The notes under the pieces were generated by a model, which searched no databases, was not told the origin of the DNA, and saw only the letters and a list, made by a program, of their open reading frames with translations. DNA of 64,000 nucleotides, taken from contig JAHECA010000014.1 in NCBI GenBank assembly GCA_024642005.1, positions 1 to 64,000 of the forward strand. Reading direction: 5' to 3'. The translations under genes and the position numbers were made by a program. Shown here piece by piece: positions 25,745-38,000 of the stretch (positions are counted from its first letter, which is position 1; each line of letters opens with the position of its first letter). The DNA comes from Robiginitalea sp. (GTDB lineage: Bacteria; Bacteroidota; Bacteroidia; Flavobacteriales; Flavobacteriaceae).

Positions 25745-27433
25745 TTATTCCGCCTGTTGCTCGACTTTAGCCCAGGTATCCCGAAGCGGTACCGTCCGGT
25801 TGAAAACCAGTTTGGCAGGGGTGGTGTCGGGGTCTACGCAAAAATAACCGAGTCGCTGAAACTGGAACTGTTCCCCGCTTTTGGCCTCGCTGAGGCCGGG
25901 CTCCAGAAAGGCCTTGACGGTCTGCAGGGAATCCGGGTTGACAAACTCCAGGAAGTCGCGGTCTTTATGCTGGTCGGGTACCGGGTCTGAAAAGAGTCGG
26001 TCGTAAAGTCGCACTTCGGCTTCCATCGCGTGAGCCACGGAAACCCAGTGTAGCGTCCCCTTCACTTTCTTAAGACTTTCTTCCGTCCCCGACCCGCTCA
26101 GGCTCTTCGGATCGTAGGTGCAGTGAACCTCCACGATTTCGCCCCGGGCGTCTTTGACCACATGCTCGGCCGTGATGATGTAGGCATTCTTAAGGCGCAC
26201 TTCCCCGCCGAGTTTCAGCCGAAAATACTTGCGGTTTGCCTCTTCGCGGAAATCTTCACGCTCAATATACAGTTCCCGTGAAAAGGGCACTTTTCTGAAA
26301 CCCGCCCCGGGATCTTCCGGGTTGTTCTCGGCCTCGACCCATTCGCTTTCGCCCTCGGGGTAATTGAGAACGACCACCTTTACGGGGTCGAGGACCGCCA
26401 TCACGCGGGGGGCCGTTTTATTGAGGTGCTCGCGCATGTGGAACTCGAGCAGGGAAACGTCCACCACGTTGTCGCGTTTGGCGATGCCGATGGTGTCGGC
26501 AAAGGTGCGGATGGCCTCGGGGGGGCAGCCACGCCTGCGAAGCCCGGAAATAGTGGGCATCCTGGGGTCGTCCCAACCGTGAACGACGCCCTGGTTAACC
26601 AATTGCAGTAATTTTCGTTTACTCACCACGGTATGGCTCAGGTTCCTTCTGGCAAATTCGCGTTGCTTGGGGCGCACCTTGCCGGCTTCTGCCACCTGGT
26701 CCAGGAACCAGTCGTACAGTTCGCGGTGGGGTTTAAATTCCAGGGTGCAAAGGGAGTGTGAAATCTGCTCGATATAGTCGCTTTCCCCGTGGGTCCAGTC
26801 GTACATGGGGTAAATACACCAATCGGTATTTGTGCGATGGTGCGCTTTATGCAAGATGCGGTACATCACCGGGTCGCGCATGAGCATGTTCGGAGAGGCC
26901 ATGTCTATTTTGGCCCGCAGTACGTGGGTGCCCTCCGGGTGTTTGCCCGTTTTCATTTCTTGAAACAACAACAGGTTCTCGTCCACGCTCCGGGCGCGGA
27001 ACGGGCTGTTGGTGCCCGGCTCAGTAGGCGTACCCTTCTGCCGTGCAATTTCCTCGGAAGGCTGGCTGTCTACGTAGGCCTTCCCGAGGCGAATCAGGTC
27101 TACCGCCCATTGGTACAACCGCCCGAAATAGTCTGAGGCATAACATTCCCGGTCCCAGCGAAAGCCAAGCCACTCAACGTCTGCTTTAATGGCGTCGACA
27201 TACTCCTGTTCTTCCTTGGTTGGGTTGGTGTCGTCGAAACGGAGGTTTACAGGGGCCTGATACCGCAGGCCCAGCCCAAAATTCAGGCAGATGGAGCTGG
27301 CGTGGCCAATGTGAAGATAGCCATTGGGTTCGGGCGGAAAACGGAAGCGAAGCCCGCCTTTGGGAAACCCGGCTGCCAGGTCGTCTTCTATAATGTGTTC
27401 AATGAAATTCAACGATCGCGTTGCCTCGCTCAT
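25745..27433 (-). CDS. glnS: Glutaminyl-tRNA synthetase
   Basis: 562 residues from the ATG at 27433; the frame opens 9 nt earlier at a TTG, which is not needed. It charges tRNA-Gln directly. The HIGH motif is PPEPNGYLHIGHA (near 36-48) and the KMSKS counterpart is VVSKRKL (near 268-274). The Gln-type region DDTNPTKE and the two C-terminal beta-barrel anticodon-binding domains are present. Having GlnS alongside GltX means the indirect GatCAB route need not serve tRNA-Gln. It is divergent from the sprCDBF locus. Confidence 0.97.
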   Translation of the reverse strand: MSEATRSLNFIEHIIEDDLAAGFPKGGLRFRFPPEPNGYLHIGHASSICLNFGLGLRYQAPVNLRFDDTNPTKEEQEYVDAIKADVEWLGFRWDRECYASDYFGRLYQWAVDLIRLGKAYVDSQPSEEIARQKGTPTEPGTNSPFRARSVDENLLLFQEMKTGKHPEGTHVLRAKIDMASPNMLMRDPVMYRILHKAHHRTNTDWCIYPMYDWTHGESDYIEQISHSLCTLEFKPHRELYDWFLDQVAEAGKVRPKQREFARRNLSHTVVSKRKLLQLVNQGVVHGWDDPRMPTISGLRRRGCPPEAIRTFADTIGIAKRDNVVDVSLLEFHMREHLNKTAPRVMAVLDPVKVVVLNYPEGESEWVEAENNPEDPGAGFRKVPFSRELYIEREDFREEANRKYFRLKLGGEVRLKNAYIITAEHVVKDARGEIVEVHCTYDPKSLSGSGTEESLKKVKGTLHWVSVAHAMEAEVRLYDRLFSDPVPDQHKDRDFLEFVNPDSLQTVKAFLEPGLSEAKSGEQFQFQRLGYFCVDPDTTPAKLVFNRTVPLRDTWAKVEQQAE

Positions 27434-27452
27434 CACCAACAATTTAAGGGCC

Positions 27453-27460
27453 CAAAGGTA
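27453..27460 (-). promoter_or_regulatory. -7 element of glnS
   Basis: Minus-strand TACCTTTG, an exact TAnnTTTG match, 19 nt before the glnS ATG. A clear -33 TTG is missing (TTT is present at about the right place). The rest of the 282-bp gap to the sprC-like gene is AT-rich; a 7-of-8 -7 box (CATATTTG, about 27573-27580) could serve the plus-strand operon. Confidence 0.5.
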
Positions 27461-27715
27461 GCAAAATTGCAGTTTATCGGAGAAATTTTACATCACATCC
27501 ATACAATTCCCCTCATTTCACAACAGAAATAGGTGGGGCGACAACAATAAATTCCCCAGGGCGGGGCGAAGGGGCATATTTGTTAATAAATATTAGGTTG
27601 AGCCCGCATGCCTTGTCAGCATCGAATCTCAATATCTGCCAGGCAAAGTAAACGCCGGGACAACCTGATAAAAGTAGGGCAAAATCGAGTTGTTAACAAT
27701 TTAAACGTGAGAACC

Positions 27716-29968
27716 ATGAATCAAAAATTACGCTACGCCACGGCCCTACTGTGCGGATGCCTCTGGATCCAGACCGGATCTGCCCAGGTGCTGAATGCGC
27801 CTGAAGCGGCCCCCAACCAAACCCCGCCAGCGGGAACCAGCCCCTGGAGCGCTGCCTGTGCTTCGGGAAGCTTTAACGATTACTGGGTAAACTTTACGTG
27901 GAGCCCGCCTCTCGTAAACTCAGACAACGAATTCGTTTTGGAACTCTCAGACGCCACCGGCAATTTCAGCAACGCCGTTGAACTGGCCCGAGACGGCTCC
28001 AAGAATACCAACTTTGACTTTCATTTCCAGTTCACCCTGCCTGCGAACACCCGGGGGGAAGCCTATCGCCTCCGGGTTCGCAGCACCAGTCCGGCCAAGA
28101 CCAGCCCGGTATCGGTGGCCTATCCGATGTACTATCTGGATGTAAACAGCGGTATCACCATTCGCCCACAGGGTCAGGCCGACTTTGGAGATGGTACCGC
28201 AGAGGTATGCGACGGCAACTCCATTACCCTGGAAGTATACAATTTGGCAAACCCAAATACCTATCAGTACAATTGGTACCGGAGCGGATCGCTTCTGGCC
28301 GACAAGGGCCCTTCGATAACCGTCGTTCAAGGCGGGATGTACAATGCGGAAATTGACTTCGGCTCCTGTTCCGGATCGGGGAACACGCTTTCGAACCTCA
28401 TTGACGTTACCTCGGGCAGCAGCCTGGGGATTGCCATTAACCCCCCGGCAAAAACAGCCCTTTGCAGCGGCGAGTCCGTTGCTCTGAACGCCAATATTAC
28501 AGGTCAGGGCCTAACCTATACCTGGTTTAAAGACGGGACTGCCATTACGCCGCCGGCTGTTGACGATGCGTCCTATACGGTCGACGCTTCCGTGGCGGGT
28601 TTCGAGGGGAGTTATCAGGTTGAGATATTCGGCCCCGGGGCCTGTGTGGAGCAATCTGCGCCCGTGGCCATTACCAATGCAGGGAACTTTACAGTTACCC
28701 GCGTCAACCCGGCTTCCCTTGTGGTGCTTCCGGGGCAAACGGCGCAGCTTAGCATTACTACTGACGCCACCGGGGCTGCCATCCAATGGTACAAAGACGG
28801 AGCGCCAGTTTCGGGAGCCACTTTGGCTTCCCTCACCGTTTCGAGCGCGGAAACAGGCAACTATTTTGCCCGCGTTTCCCTTACCGGAGGCGTATGCGCT
28901 TCCACCTCGGTAGATTCTCAGCCCACTGCTGTACTAACCCCGGCTTCCCTGGAGCTCGACATCGCCTATAACGGTACGTATGCCGATTGCTCAAACACCG
29001 ACATCGTTTTGGAGGTTTCGGAAATCCGGGCGATTGATGCAGGAGGAAGCCCAACTGTGGTTACCGCAGACCTGCTTGGCGGGATGAGCTTCCAGTGGTA
29101 TCTCAACGGTGCACTAGTTAGTGGTGCCACGGCCGCTTCTCTGAGCCTGACGGACCCCTCAGAAAATGGAGAATACGCCCTTTCGGGCAGTATTTCGGGT
29201 TATGCCCCGAATTCCAATCCGCTTACGGTACAACTGCGCGTGAACGAAACCCTTACCATTGCCGGAACGGGCACCACAGTTTGCGGCCCAGCAGAGCCAA
29301 TTACGCTGAGCACGCCCACAGACCTTACCGGAGTAACATTCGACTGGTTCCGCGACGGTACAAATCTCAATCAAAGTTCAGCCTCCATAGACGTAAGTAC
29401 TCCGGGGCGCTATCAGCTGGTAATCCAGCGCAATGGCTGCCCGGTGCCTTCAAACCAGCTGACCCTTTCGGGTCTTGACGAAAACCTGATTACGCTGGAT
29501 CCTGGTGCAGACATACGCATTCCGGAAGGAACAACCAAGCCTGTAAATGCCTCCGGCGGCGACAGCTACCGCTGGCTCGACAGCAACAACGTGGAGTTGA
29601 GCAGCGCTTCTTCCTACTCGTTTAGCACAGAAGGGCAATACCTGCTGATTGCAACCGTCGGCGGGTGCGAAGTTGCCCGCGTGCTTACCGTTACCTACCT
29701 GGACACCTTTAAAGTGCCCAACGTAATCTCGGTAAACGGAGACGGAATAAACGACCAGTGGGTCATCCCCAACAATTATTCGGGAAGGGCCGACGTGAAT
29801 GTGATCATTTACAACGAAAAGGGCGAAGAAGTCCTTAACGAATACAACTATCAGAACAACTGGCCTGCCTCGGCGGTGAGCTTCCCAAAACAGAACATGG
29901 TGTTCTATTACAAAATCAGGGATGCCGCAAAAGTGCTGAAGCAGGGCACCATTACGGTTATACGCTAA
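27716..29968 (+). CDS. sprC: SprC-like surface protein with Ig-like repeats and T9SS type B sorting domain
   Basis: 750 residues from the ATG at 27716 (MNQKLRYATALLCG), which begins a signal peptide ending at TGSAQ; upstream in-frame ATG codons would spoil it. The body contains successive Ig/PKD-like beta domains with W-x-x-DG motifs (TYTWFKDGTAI, IQWYKDGAPVSG, SFQWYLNGALVSG, FDWFRDGTNL). The last about 85 residues are the gliding-motility-associated C-terminal (CHU_C) domain (FKVPNVISVNGDGINDQW), a T9SS type B sorting signal. Position and order match sprC of the F. johnsoniae sprCDBF operon, so the name is by synteny. It ends 8 bp before the sprD-like gene. Confidence 0.82.
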   Translation: MNQKLRYATALLCGCLWIQTGSAQVLNAPEAAPNQTPPAGTSPWSAACASGSFNDYWVNFTWSPPLVNSDNEFVLELSDATGNFSNAVELARDGSKNTNFDFHFQFTLPANTRGEAYRLRVRSTSPAKTSPVSVAYPMYYLDVNSGITIRPQGQADFGDGTAEVCDGNSITLEVYNLANPNTYQYNWYRSGSLLADKGPSITVVQGGMYNAEIDFGSCSGSGNTLSNLIDVTSGSSLGIAINPPAKTALCSGESVALNANITGQGLTYTWFKDGTAITPPAVDDASYTVDASVAGFEGSYQVEIFGPGACVEQSAPVAITNAGNFTVTRVNPASLVVLPGQTAQLSITTDATGAAIQWYKDGAPVSGATLASLTVSSAETGNYFARVSLTGGVCASTSVDSQPTAVLTPASLELDIAYNGTYADCSNTDIVLEVSEIRAIDAGGSPTVVTADLLGGMSFQWYLNGALVSGATAASLSLTDPSENGEYALSGSISGYAPNSNPLTVQLRVNETLTIAGTGTTVCGPAEPITLSTPTDLTGVTFDWFRDGTNLNQSSASIDVSTPGRYQLVIQRNGCPVPSNQLTLSGLDENLITLDPGADIRIPEGTTKPVNASGGDSYRWLDSNNVELSSASSYSFSTEGQYLLIATVGGCEVARVLTVTYLDTFKVPNVISVNGDGINDQWVIPNNYSGRADVNVIIYNEKGEEVLNEYNYQNNWPASAVSFPKQNMVFYYKIRDAAKVLKQGTITVIR

Positions 29969-29976
29969 GCAATACG

Positions 29977-32019
29977 ATGAAACGCAAATTACTGTTCTTG
30001 CTGATGACGCTCTTCTTGTTGCCCGCCCTGCGGGCACAAGACGAGAACCCGTTTATCGCATACGATGTGCCGTCACAGAACTTGTTGAAATTCAACCGGT
30101 TTTTGATAAACCCCACGTTTTCAACCGTGCGGGAGGACAAATCCTACATTAATTTGCTTCATCGAAACCAGTCGGTATCTTTTGACGATAACAACCAGAT
30201 GTTCTTTCTGAGCTACAGCGGCCGGATCGGAGACCGCTCCGGGCTCGGCCTTAGCCTGTATACCCAACGGGAGGGAACCCTGAGCAACTACGGGGTGCTT
30301 GCCAACTACGCCTACGGCGTGAAGCTGAGTGATAAAAGCAATTTTACCTTTGGCGCCAACCTGTCGTACTACAACAGCGGGTTTGACGAAAGCCGGGCCA
30401 ACCCTGTGGAAACAGACCCATTCCTGAGCGGGTTTCAGGACAGCTCTTTTCTGACCTTTCAACCCGGGTTCAATATCTCGTATGGGCAGTTTGATTTTGG
30501 GATGTTTGCCGAAAACTTGATCGACTACAACCTGAAAACAAGCGAGGCGATCACCCAATTCAAAGACAAGACCTTTTCGGGTCATTTGCAGTATACCCAT
30601 CCGTTCGAGGCTTCTTCGGGCGTGTTTGAGGGCGGTCGGCTTATGCCGCTGGCCCGGGCCCGTAAGGTAGGGTCAGACGACTTTGTGCTGGGGGGGAACC
30701 TTATCCTTGACCTGCCTAAGATAGGCTGGCTGCAAGGGGGTTACGACAGTTTTTACGGGGCCTCTGCAGGGATCGGTTTTAACCTGAACCGCCGAATTTC
30801 CATTGGGTATACCATGGAAAAGGGGCTTTCTAGCAATTTCGACAACTTCGGGGTAACCCACGAGATTTCCTTTGCGTATTCCTTTACGCCCAACCTTACC
30901 GAAGACCGGGTAATGCTCGAAGACGACTATGAAGATTCCCTGGTGGAACAATCTTCTGAGCCAACTTTAGAAACAGCCACAGAAAAGGACGCCGAAATTG
31001 CCGAGCTCAAACGCCGCCTCGCCGAAAACGACGCCATTCTGGCCGAACTCATGTTCCGACAGGATTCCCTGGAGAACAGCAGGCAGCGCGACCTGGAAAA
31101 CCGATTTGAGATGGTTATGCGCATGGTCCGCCAGGAAACCGGCGGTAAGCGCCCCGACCTTGAAGAAAAGGCACAGCAGGTGTACTTCCTGAACAACGAG
31201 CAACAGGCTATCGCCGCCCAGGAAGAAGTCAAAGAACCGACTGGTATAATTCCAGTGGTACAGGAGCCTGCGCCGGTTGAAAAAACCGCGGCGCCGGCTG
31301 TGCAGCGCGACGCCGTTGCCCAGGCCAAAACCCCGGCCACCAAGCCCGTCCAGCGCAGGCAATTCCGCGATCTCAAAGACGTGCAAGACGGGTACTATGT
31401 CGTGGCCAACGTCTACAAAGGCCCCGAATACATGAACAAATTCATGGACAAACTGAGCGCCGAAGGATTTCAGTCTGCCTATATCGACAATCCCAACAAT
31501 GGCTTGAAGTACGTGTACCTGCAACGGTTTGACAGCTGGAAAGACGCCGAAAACGCTGTGGTTTCAAAGCTCGATGGAGCCTATTCGGGCGACCTCTGGG
31601 TAATGAATGTGGCCAACCGCTACAGCAATGAGGCCTACGCCGCCAACGCAGATAAAATCAAAGAAAAGGCCGCCCGTTATGAAACGGATGTGCTTCGGAA
31701 AAACGTGGTGGAACGCGACAACGTGTCGGAGCCACAGGCCGAAAACCAGCCCAGCTTCGTGGAAGGGACCGGATCGGGGTACTACCTCATCGTTAACGTA
31801 TTTGCCAGCGCCAAAAACGCCGCTCGTTTTATCAAATACCTCAATTCCCTGGGGCTGAGTGCCAGCTATTTCGTTAACCCTCAGAACAATTACCGCTACG
31901 TGTATCTGAAGCGGCATGAAACCTGGAACAGCGCCCTGATTTCTTACTACTCAAAAATAAACAACACGTATGATGAGAAAATGTGGATCATGCGTGTGAC
32001 GCCAAACCTAATAGCCTAG
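29977..32019 (+). CDS. sprD: SprD-like protein: PorP/SprF barrel, coiled coil and two SPOR-like domains
   Basis: 680 residues. A signal peptide (ending ALRAQ) precedes a PorP/SprF-type outer-membrane beta domain (about 25-300; INPTFSTVREDKSYIN, GIGFNLNRRISIGY). A charged coiled coil follows (about 335-395), then a proline/alanine-rich linker and two SPOR-like modules (about 470-545 and 590-675), each with GYY...VNV and a terminal LWVMNV/MWIMRV strand. In F. johnsoniae the gene at this position (sprD) supports SprB function at the surface; here the role is inferred from synteny. The SPOR-like modules might contact peptidoglycan or partner proteins. Its stop codon directly abuts the ATG of the sprB-like gene. 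Confidence 0.8.
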   Translation: MKRKLLFLLMTLFLLPALRAQDENPFIAYDVPSQNLLKFNRFLINPTFSTVREDKSYINLLHRNQSVSFDDNNQMFFLSYSGRIGDRSGLGLSLYTQREGTLSNYGVLANYAYGVKLSDKSNFTFGANLSYYNSGFDESRANPVETDPFLSGFQDSSFLTFQPGFNISYGQFDFGMFAENLIDYNLKTSEAITQFKDKTFSGHLQYTHPFEASSGVFEGGRLMPLARARKVGSDDFVLGGNLILDLPKIGWLQGGYDSFYGASAGIGFNLNRRISIGYTMEKGLSSNFDNFGVTHEISFAYSFTPNLTEDRVMLEDDYEDSLVEQSSEPTLETATEKDAEIAELKRRLAENDAILAELMFRQDSLENSRQRDLENRFEMVMRMVRQETGGKRPDLEEKAQQVYFLNNEQQAIAAQEEVKEPTGIIPVVQEPAPVEKTAAPAVQRDAVAQAKTPATKPVQRRQFRDLKDVQDGYYVVANVYKGPEYMNKFMDKLSAEGFQSAYIDNPNNGLKYVYLQRFDSWKDAENAVVSKLDGAYSGDLWVMNVANRYSNEAYAANADKIKEKAARYETDVLRKNVVERDNVSEPQAENQPSFVEGTGSGYYLIVNVFASAKNAARFIKYLNSLGLSASYFVNPQNNYRYVYLKRHETWNSALISYYSKINNTYDEKMWIMRVTPNLIA

Positions 32020-35000
32020 ATGAGACCAACCAAACTGAAAAGGCTGCTGCTGGCCGGAATGCTGCTCTTTGCGGCTTACGGCTTTTCCCAGGAATTCAAC
32101 TCCTTTGATATTCGCTATCAGAATAATCTCAAGGGGGACCTCACTTTTATTGCCAACAATATCCTGAACCGGGACGACGGCACCGGTGACCCCGAAGATC
32201 CCTATAACACTACAGGTAATTCGTCCCAGTACAACGACTACCTGAACATGCAATACATAGACGTGGATTCGGACCCGTCTACCTTTAACTCCAGTACGGC
32301 CACGTTCGGTTATGACGACCCTGCGTGCAGCCTGGTTCGCTACGCGGGCCTGTACTGGTCGGCCACCTATCCCAGCCAACAGGCCGGACAACCCCTTGGG
32401 ACCAACCGCCAAACCGATTTCAACCGGGTCAAATTCCGGGTGCCGGGCGGGGCCTACGTCGACATCACCGCGGATGAAGTGCTCTACGACGGCTTTACCT
32501 CTTCAGACAATTCCGTGCGCCAGAATAGCCCGTATGCCTGTTATGCCGATGTTACGGCCCTGGTAACAGCCCTGGCCGATCCGCAGGGGGACTACACCGT
32601 GGCAAACATCCGCGCCGTTACCGGGGCCTTGAATCCGGGAGGCGGGGCTTCCGGCGGATGGACCCTGGTGATCGTCTATGAAAACCCCACCCTTAGCGGG
32701 AAACTCATCACCACCTTCGACGGTTTCGCCCGGGTTCGGAGCGCGAACCCCACGGTCGACATCAACTACAACGGCTTTAACACGATTCCCGCAGGACCCG
32801 TTCGGGCGGATATCGGGGTAGCCGCCCTGGAAGGGGACAACCGGATCACCGGAGACCAACTGCGCATCCGCGCCGCCAGCAATGGTTCATTCACCACCCT
32901 GAGCGATGCCGCCAACCCTTCTGCGAACTTTTTCAACAGCAACATCAGCCAGGACGGCAGCATTGTTACCACACGCACTCCCAACAGCGTGAATACGCTC
33001 GGGTACGACACCGACATGTTCCTGCTGAACAACCCGTTCAACTCGGTTCTGCCGAACAACGAAACGGCTGCCACCTTCCGGTTTACCTCCACAGGCGACC
33101 AATATTACCCGTTTTTCAACTCCTTTAACGTGGAGATCATCGAGCCCAAAATCGTACTCGAGAAGCGGGTGGAAGATATTGCGGGGAACGACATTACGGG
33201 CTTAGGCGTTAACCTGGGCCAATTGCTGGACTACGTACTTTCGTTCCAGAATATCGGAAACGACGGCGCAGACAATTACACCATCCGGGATGTATTGCCG
33301 ATTAACGTAACGCTGGACGAAAGCAACCTAACATTGCCCTCCGGGGTAACTTACACTTACGATGCCAGCTCCCGGGAAGTGATCTTTACGATTCCTGATA
33401 ACCTGGTAGAGGCCGGCGACCCCTTATACTCCATCCGCATGCGGGTACAGGTGGCCGAAAACTGCTTCGATTTCATCGACGCCTGTACCGACCTGATCCA
33501 GAACCTGGCGTATTCCACATACCAGGGACAGATCAATACCGCTATGATTACCGACGACCCCAGTGTTTCGGATTTCGACAACTGCGGTTTCATTACACCG
33601 GGCGCCACCAACTTCCTGTTGGACGACCTGGAGAGCTGCGATTTTTCACGGGAAGTGGAGTTGTGCGGCACCAGCGTGGTCCTGGATGCCGGGGATAATT
33701 TCGACTCCTATATCTGGTACCGGGACAACAACGGCGACGGGCTGATCGATGCCGGGGATACGGTAATCAACGACGGGGACCCGGATAACGATCCGAGCAC
33801 CCAGCGTGTAACGCAAACGGGCCAGTATATCGTCGATAAGATCGTGGCTGACCCCTGCAAGGGCTTCCAGGAAATCATCGCCGTGACCCTGCCGGGGGTA
33901 ACTCAGATAAACCCGATCGTAACCCTGATCAACGATACCAGCAACACCGTGGAAGGGGAGGTGGTTACCTGTGCCAATGACGGCAGCCTGCTGCCCAAAA
34001 TATTCCTCTGTGGACTCAACGACACGGAGCTCATCCAAATAAACATCCCCGACGCCACCAGCATCGTTTGGGAAAAACTGGACGAGGGCAGCTGTATCGA
34101 TTCGGGCCCCGACTGCGCCAATAAAAACTCGGCCTGTATCTGGAACCAGGTAGGATCCGGGAACGATTTTGTGGCTTCGGATACCGGCGAATACCGGGTG
34201 GTCATCAATTATCAGAATGGTTGCTTTACCCGCTTTTATTTCAACGTCTTTAAAAACCCGCTGAATCCGCAGTATACTTCGGATGACATCCTGTGTGCCA
34301 CCCCGGGTAACATCACCGTAACCAACATGCCGGCCGACTACGAGTACCAGTTGCTCGATGCCAATACCGGCGCCGTTATCGTACCTTACAGCGCGGCCAA
34401 CGGCCCGAGCTTCGACATTGCCACCAACGGCGCCTATACCGTGGAAATGCGGCAAGCCGGAGTTGTGGACGGCTGTCTGTTCTACCTGGAAAACATCGGC
34501 ATCCTGGCCCGTGACTTTACCGTGGACGTTACCACTGTGGAGGCAGATTGCTCCGGCCTCGGTTCCATCAACATCGCGGTGAACAATGCCAACGCCCAAT
34601 ATTATTACGAAATCTCCCAGGGGGGCACCGTGGTGGACACCTACGGCCCCAGCAACGACAACCAATACAGCTTCTTTAATGTAAACGGTGGGGTATACGA
34701 TATCCGGGTAACCACCGACGACGGGTGTGTTTATACCGAGCAGGTAACCGTAATTGATAACAACACTCTGGAGCTCACTGCCCGGGTATCCCAACACATC
34801 ACGTGTAAGGAGGGTAATATCCTGATGGAATCCAGCGGCGGAAAAACCCCGCACACCTATGCCATCTGGGAATTTATCGACGAAGGCGGGGTAACCCAGA
34901 TTTCGTATAATTCCCCGGCGGAAATCCCGGCTTCGGAATTCCAGACGAGCCAGATTTTTGACATCCTGACGCCCGGACGGTACACCTTTGTGGTGGTAGA

Positions 35001-38000
35001 CCGATTTAACTGTTTCGATATTTCCAACTCGGTGGTGATTTACTTTGTTCCTCCGGTGGAATACGATCCCACCACCGTGATTAACGAACAGTGCTTCGGC
35101 GATGCCACGGGGGTAATCCAGTACAATCTGGTAACCGATAACGGCTATCAGATCACCTACTACCTGCTGGATGATAACGGGGTGGAACTCGCCACCAACG
35201 GCTCCGGAATCTTTATCGGCCTGGCGCAGGGCGATTACACCGTACATGTGAACTACCGGAAGGGGAGTGCTTCCTGCGATTACTACGAGGACTACACCAT
35301 TTCCGGGCCTTCGGCCGCCCTGGCCGGGGATGCGGTTCTGATACAGCCCTATACGTGCCTGCAGAACGCGACCATCCAGGCCCAAAACGTGTCCGGGGGA
35401 ACGGCGCCCTACCAATACAGCATCAACGGGGTAAGCTTCGGCGCCTCCAATACGTTTACCGGGCTTACTCCGGGAACCTATGCCATTACAATTCGCGACG
35501 CCAACGGTTGTATTTTCCAAACCGCCCCGGTAACTGTCGACGATATCGATCCGCCGACCGACCTGGACTTTGCCTTCGGCAATGTGAATTGTAACCTGCA
35601 AACCGGCGACCTGTTGGTGACCGCAACTGGCGGTACCCTCCCACTGGTCTTTGATATCATCGCCCCGACGGTGATTAACCCGGACGCTACCAGCGGTAAT
35701 ACGGCCACTTACAACAACCTGCCGGCCGGAACCTATACTTTCCGGGTAAGCGATGCCAACGGCTGCGTTTACACCGAAACCTATAATGTTCCCGGCCTGG
35801 ATCCGATCCAGGCGAACGCCTCCGTCCTGAATAATGTAACCTGTTTCGGGGATTCCGACGGCAATGCGGAATTCCGCATCGGAAATTTCAGCGGCACGTA
35901 CAGCTATTCCATCGACGGCGGTGCCCTGGTTACCGGCCAAACCGCCGCCGTAATCCCGATTACGGGACTGGCAGCCGGAACCTATTCCATCGCAGTTACC
36001 GATGAAGTAACCGGCTGTACCGATACGGCCGACGTCACCATTTCCGATCCGCCTTCGGCCCTCGCGCTGGCCTTCAGCGTCGCCCAGCCCACCTGTGTTT
36101 CTGACGGCTATGTAACTATCAATGCCGGCGGCGGATGGGGTTCGTACCAATACGAACTGGAACAGCCCGACGCCTCTGTCCTGGGGCCCCAAACCGGACC
36201 GCAGTTCAACGGCCTTACCCAAACCGGCACATATATTATTACGGTCCGCGACGGCGGGGGTTGTGTGATTACCGACACCTTTGTAATCAGTGCCCCCTCC
36301 CTGCCTGCCGTAAGCCTGGACCCGGTAACCGACCTGTGTTACGACCCGGCAACCGGGGTAAACCTGACGGCTACCGCCAGCGGCGGCAACGCGCCCTACA
36401 GCTACAGCCTGAACGGCGGGCCGGGCCAGAGCAGCAATGCCTTTAACAACCTGGCGCCCGGCACCTATACCGTGGTCGTAACCGACCTGTATGGCTGTAC
36501 CGCCACGTCCACCGCCGTGGTGATTGCGCCTCAGATGACGGCCGTAGCAGCCGTTACCAAGGAACTCGATTGCTCGGTATCCCCGGATGCCGTTATAGAC
36601 GTAGTGATAAACGGAGGCTATGCGCCTTTTACCTATACCGTAAACGGCGGTGCGTCCACGCCGGTGATCGGGAATAGCTTTTCCCATAGCACCCCTACGG
36701 ACGGGACCTATACGTTTACAATTACGGATGCCGAAGGATGTATGGCTGTGACCTCCGCGGTTATCGCCCCGATCACGAATCCCGCAGCCACCCATACCGC
36801 CACCGATCCTACCTGCGACAGTGCGGCCGACGGTACGGTTACCATTACCATCGATCCGAACTTCGGAACTGCCCCCTATCAGGTGGATTTCAATGGCGGC
36901 GGCTTCGGCAACCCCACCCAATTCAGCAACCTGGCTGCCGGCACCTATGGATATACGGTTCGCGACTCCAAGGGTTGTACCTATACCGGTTCGGTAACGC
37001 TTACCGCACCGGCACCCATTACCGCGGATGCCGTATTGATCCAGGACTACACCTGTCTCCAGGACGGCAGCATCCAGGCCCAGAACGTTACCGGGGGGAC
37101 CGCTCCCTATACCTACAGCATCGACGGGGTTACCTTCCAGGCCTCCGACACCTTTACCGGCCTCCATGACGGCGCCTATTCCGTAACCGTCCAGGACGCT
37201 TCGGGCTGTACCTTCGTTACGGTTCCCGTGGTGATCGACCCGCTGGATCCGCCCACGGACATCAGCTTTAGCGCCACCCCTCCGAACTGTCCGGCGGAAG
37301 TTTCCGACGTTACGCTTACCGTAACCGGAGGCGCCGGCGCGATCACCTATGAAATCATTGCTCCTGCCCCTGTTAATAACGGCAACAGCAATGTCTTTAC
37401 CAGCCTTGCGCCGGACACTTATACCTTCCGGGTTACCGACGCGGACGGGTGTTTTTACGAGGAGAACTTTACCATACTCCCGGTATCCCCGATTACCGTG
37501 GCAGGCAGCCTGGTAAGTGACGTAAGCTGTGTGGGTGGTGCCGACGGCGCCGTGAATTTTGCCGTTAATGGCTTTACGACTACCTACAGTTATACGGTTA
37601 ACGGTAGTGCCGCAATCACCGGCCAGTCCGCTTCGGTCATAAACCTCACCGGCCTTACTGCCGGGGATTATACCGTGGTAGTAACCGATGAGACCACCAA
37701 CTGTACCGCTACGGACACGGTTACCGTGAGCGAACCGGCCAATCCGCTGGCCTTTACCCTGGCGGTTACCCCGATTACCTGCGTGGCCGACGGAACCGTC
37801 ACCATCAGTGCAACCGGTGGCTGGGGCGCATATTCCTACGAAGTGGAGCAACCGGACACCACGGTCCTGGGGCCGCAATCCGCCAACGTATTCGCTGGCC
37901 TCACGCAGGCAGGGAGCTATACAGTTACGGTAACCGATGGTAATGGTTGTGCGGTTACGGAAACCTTTGTCCTGAGCGCACCAACCAATCCGGTGGCCAG

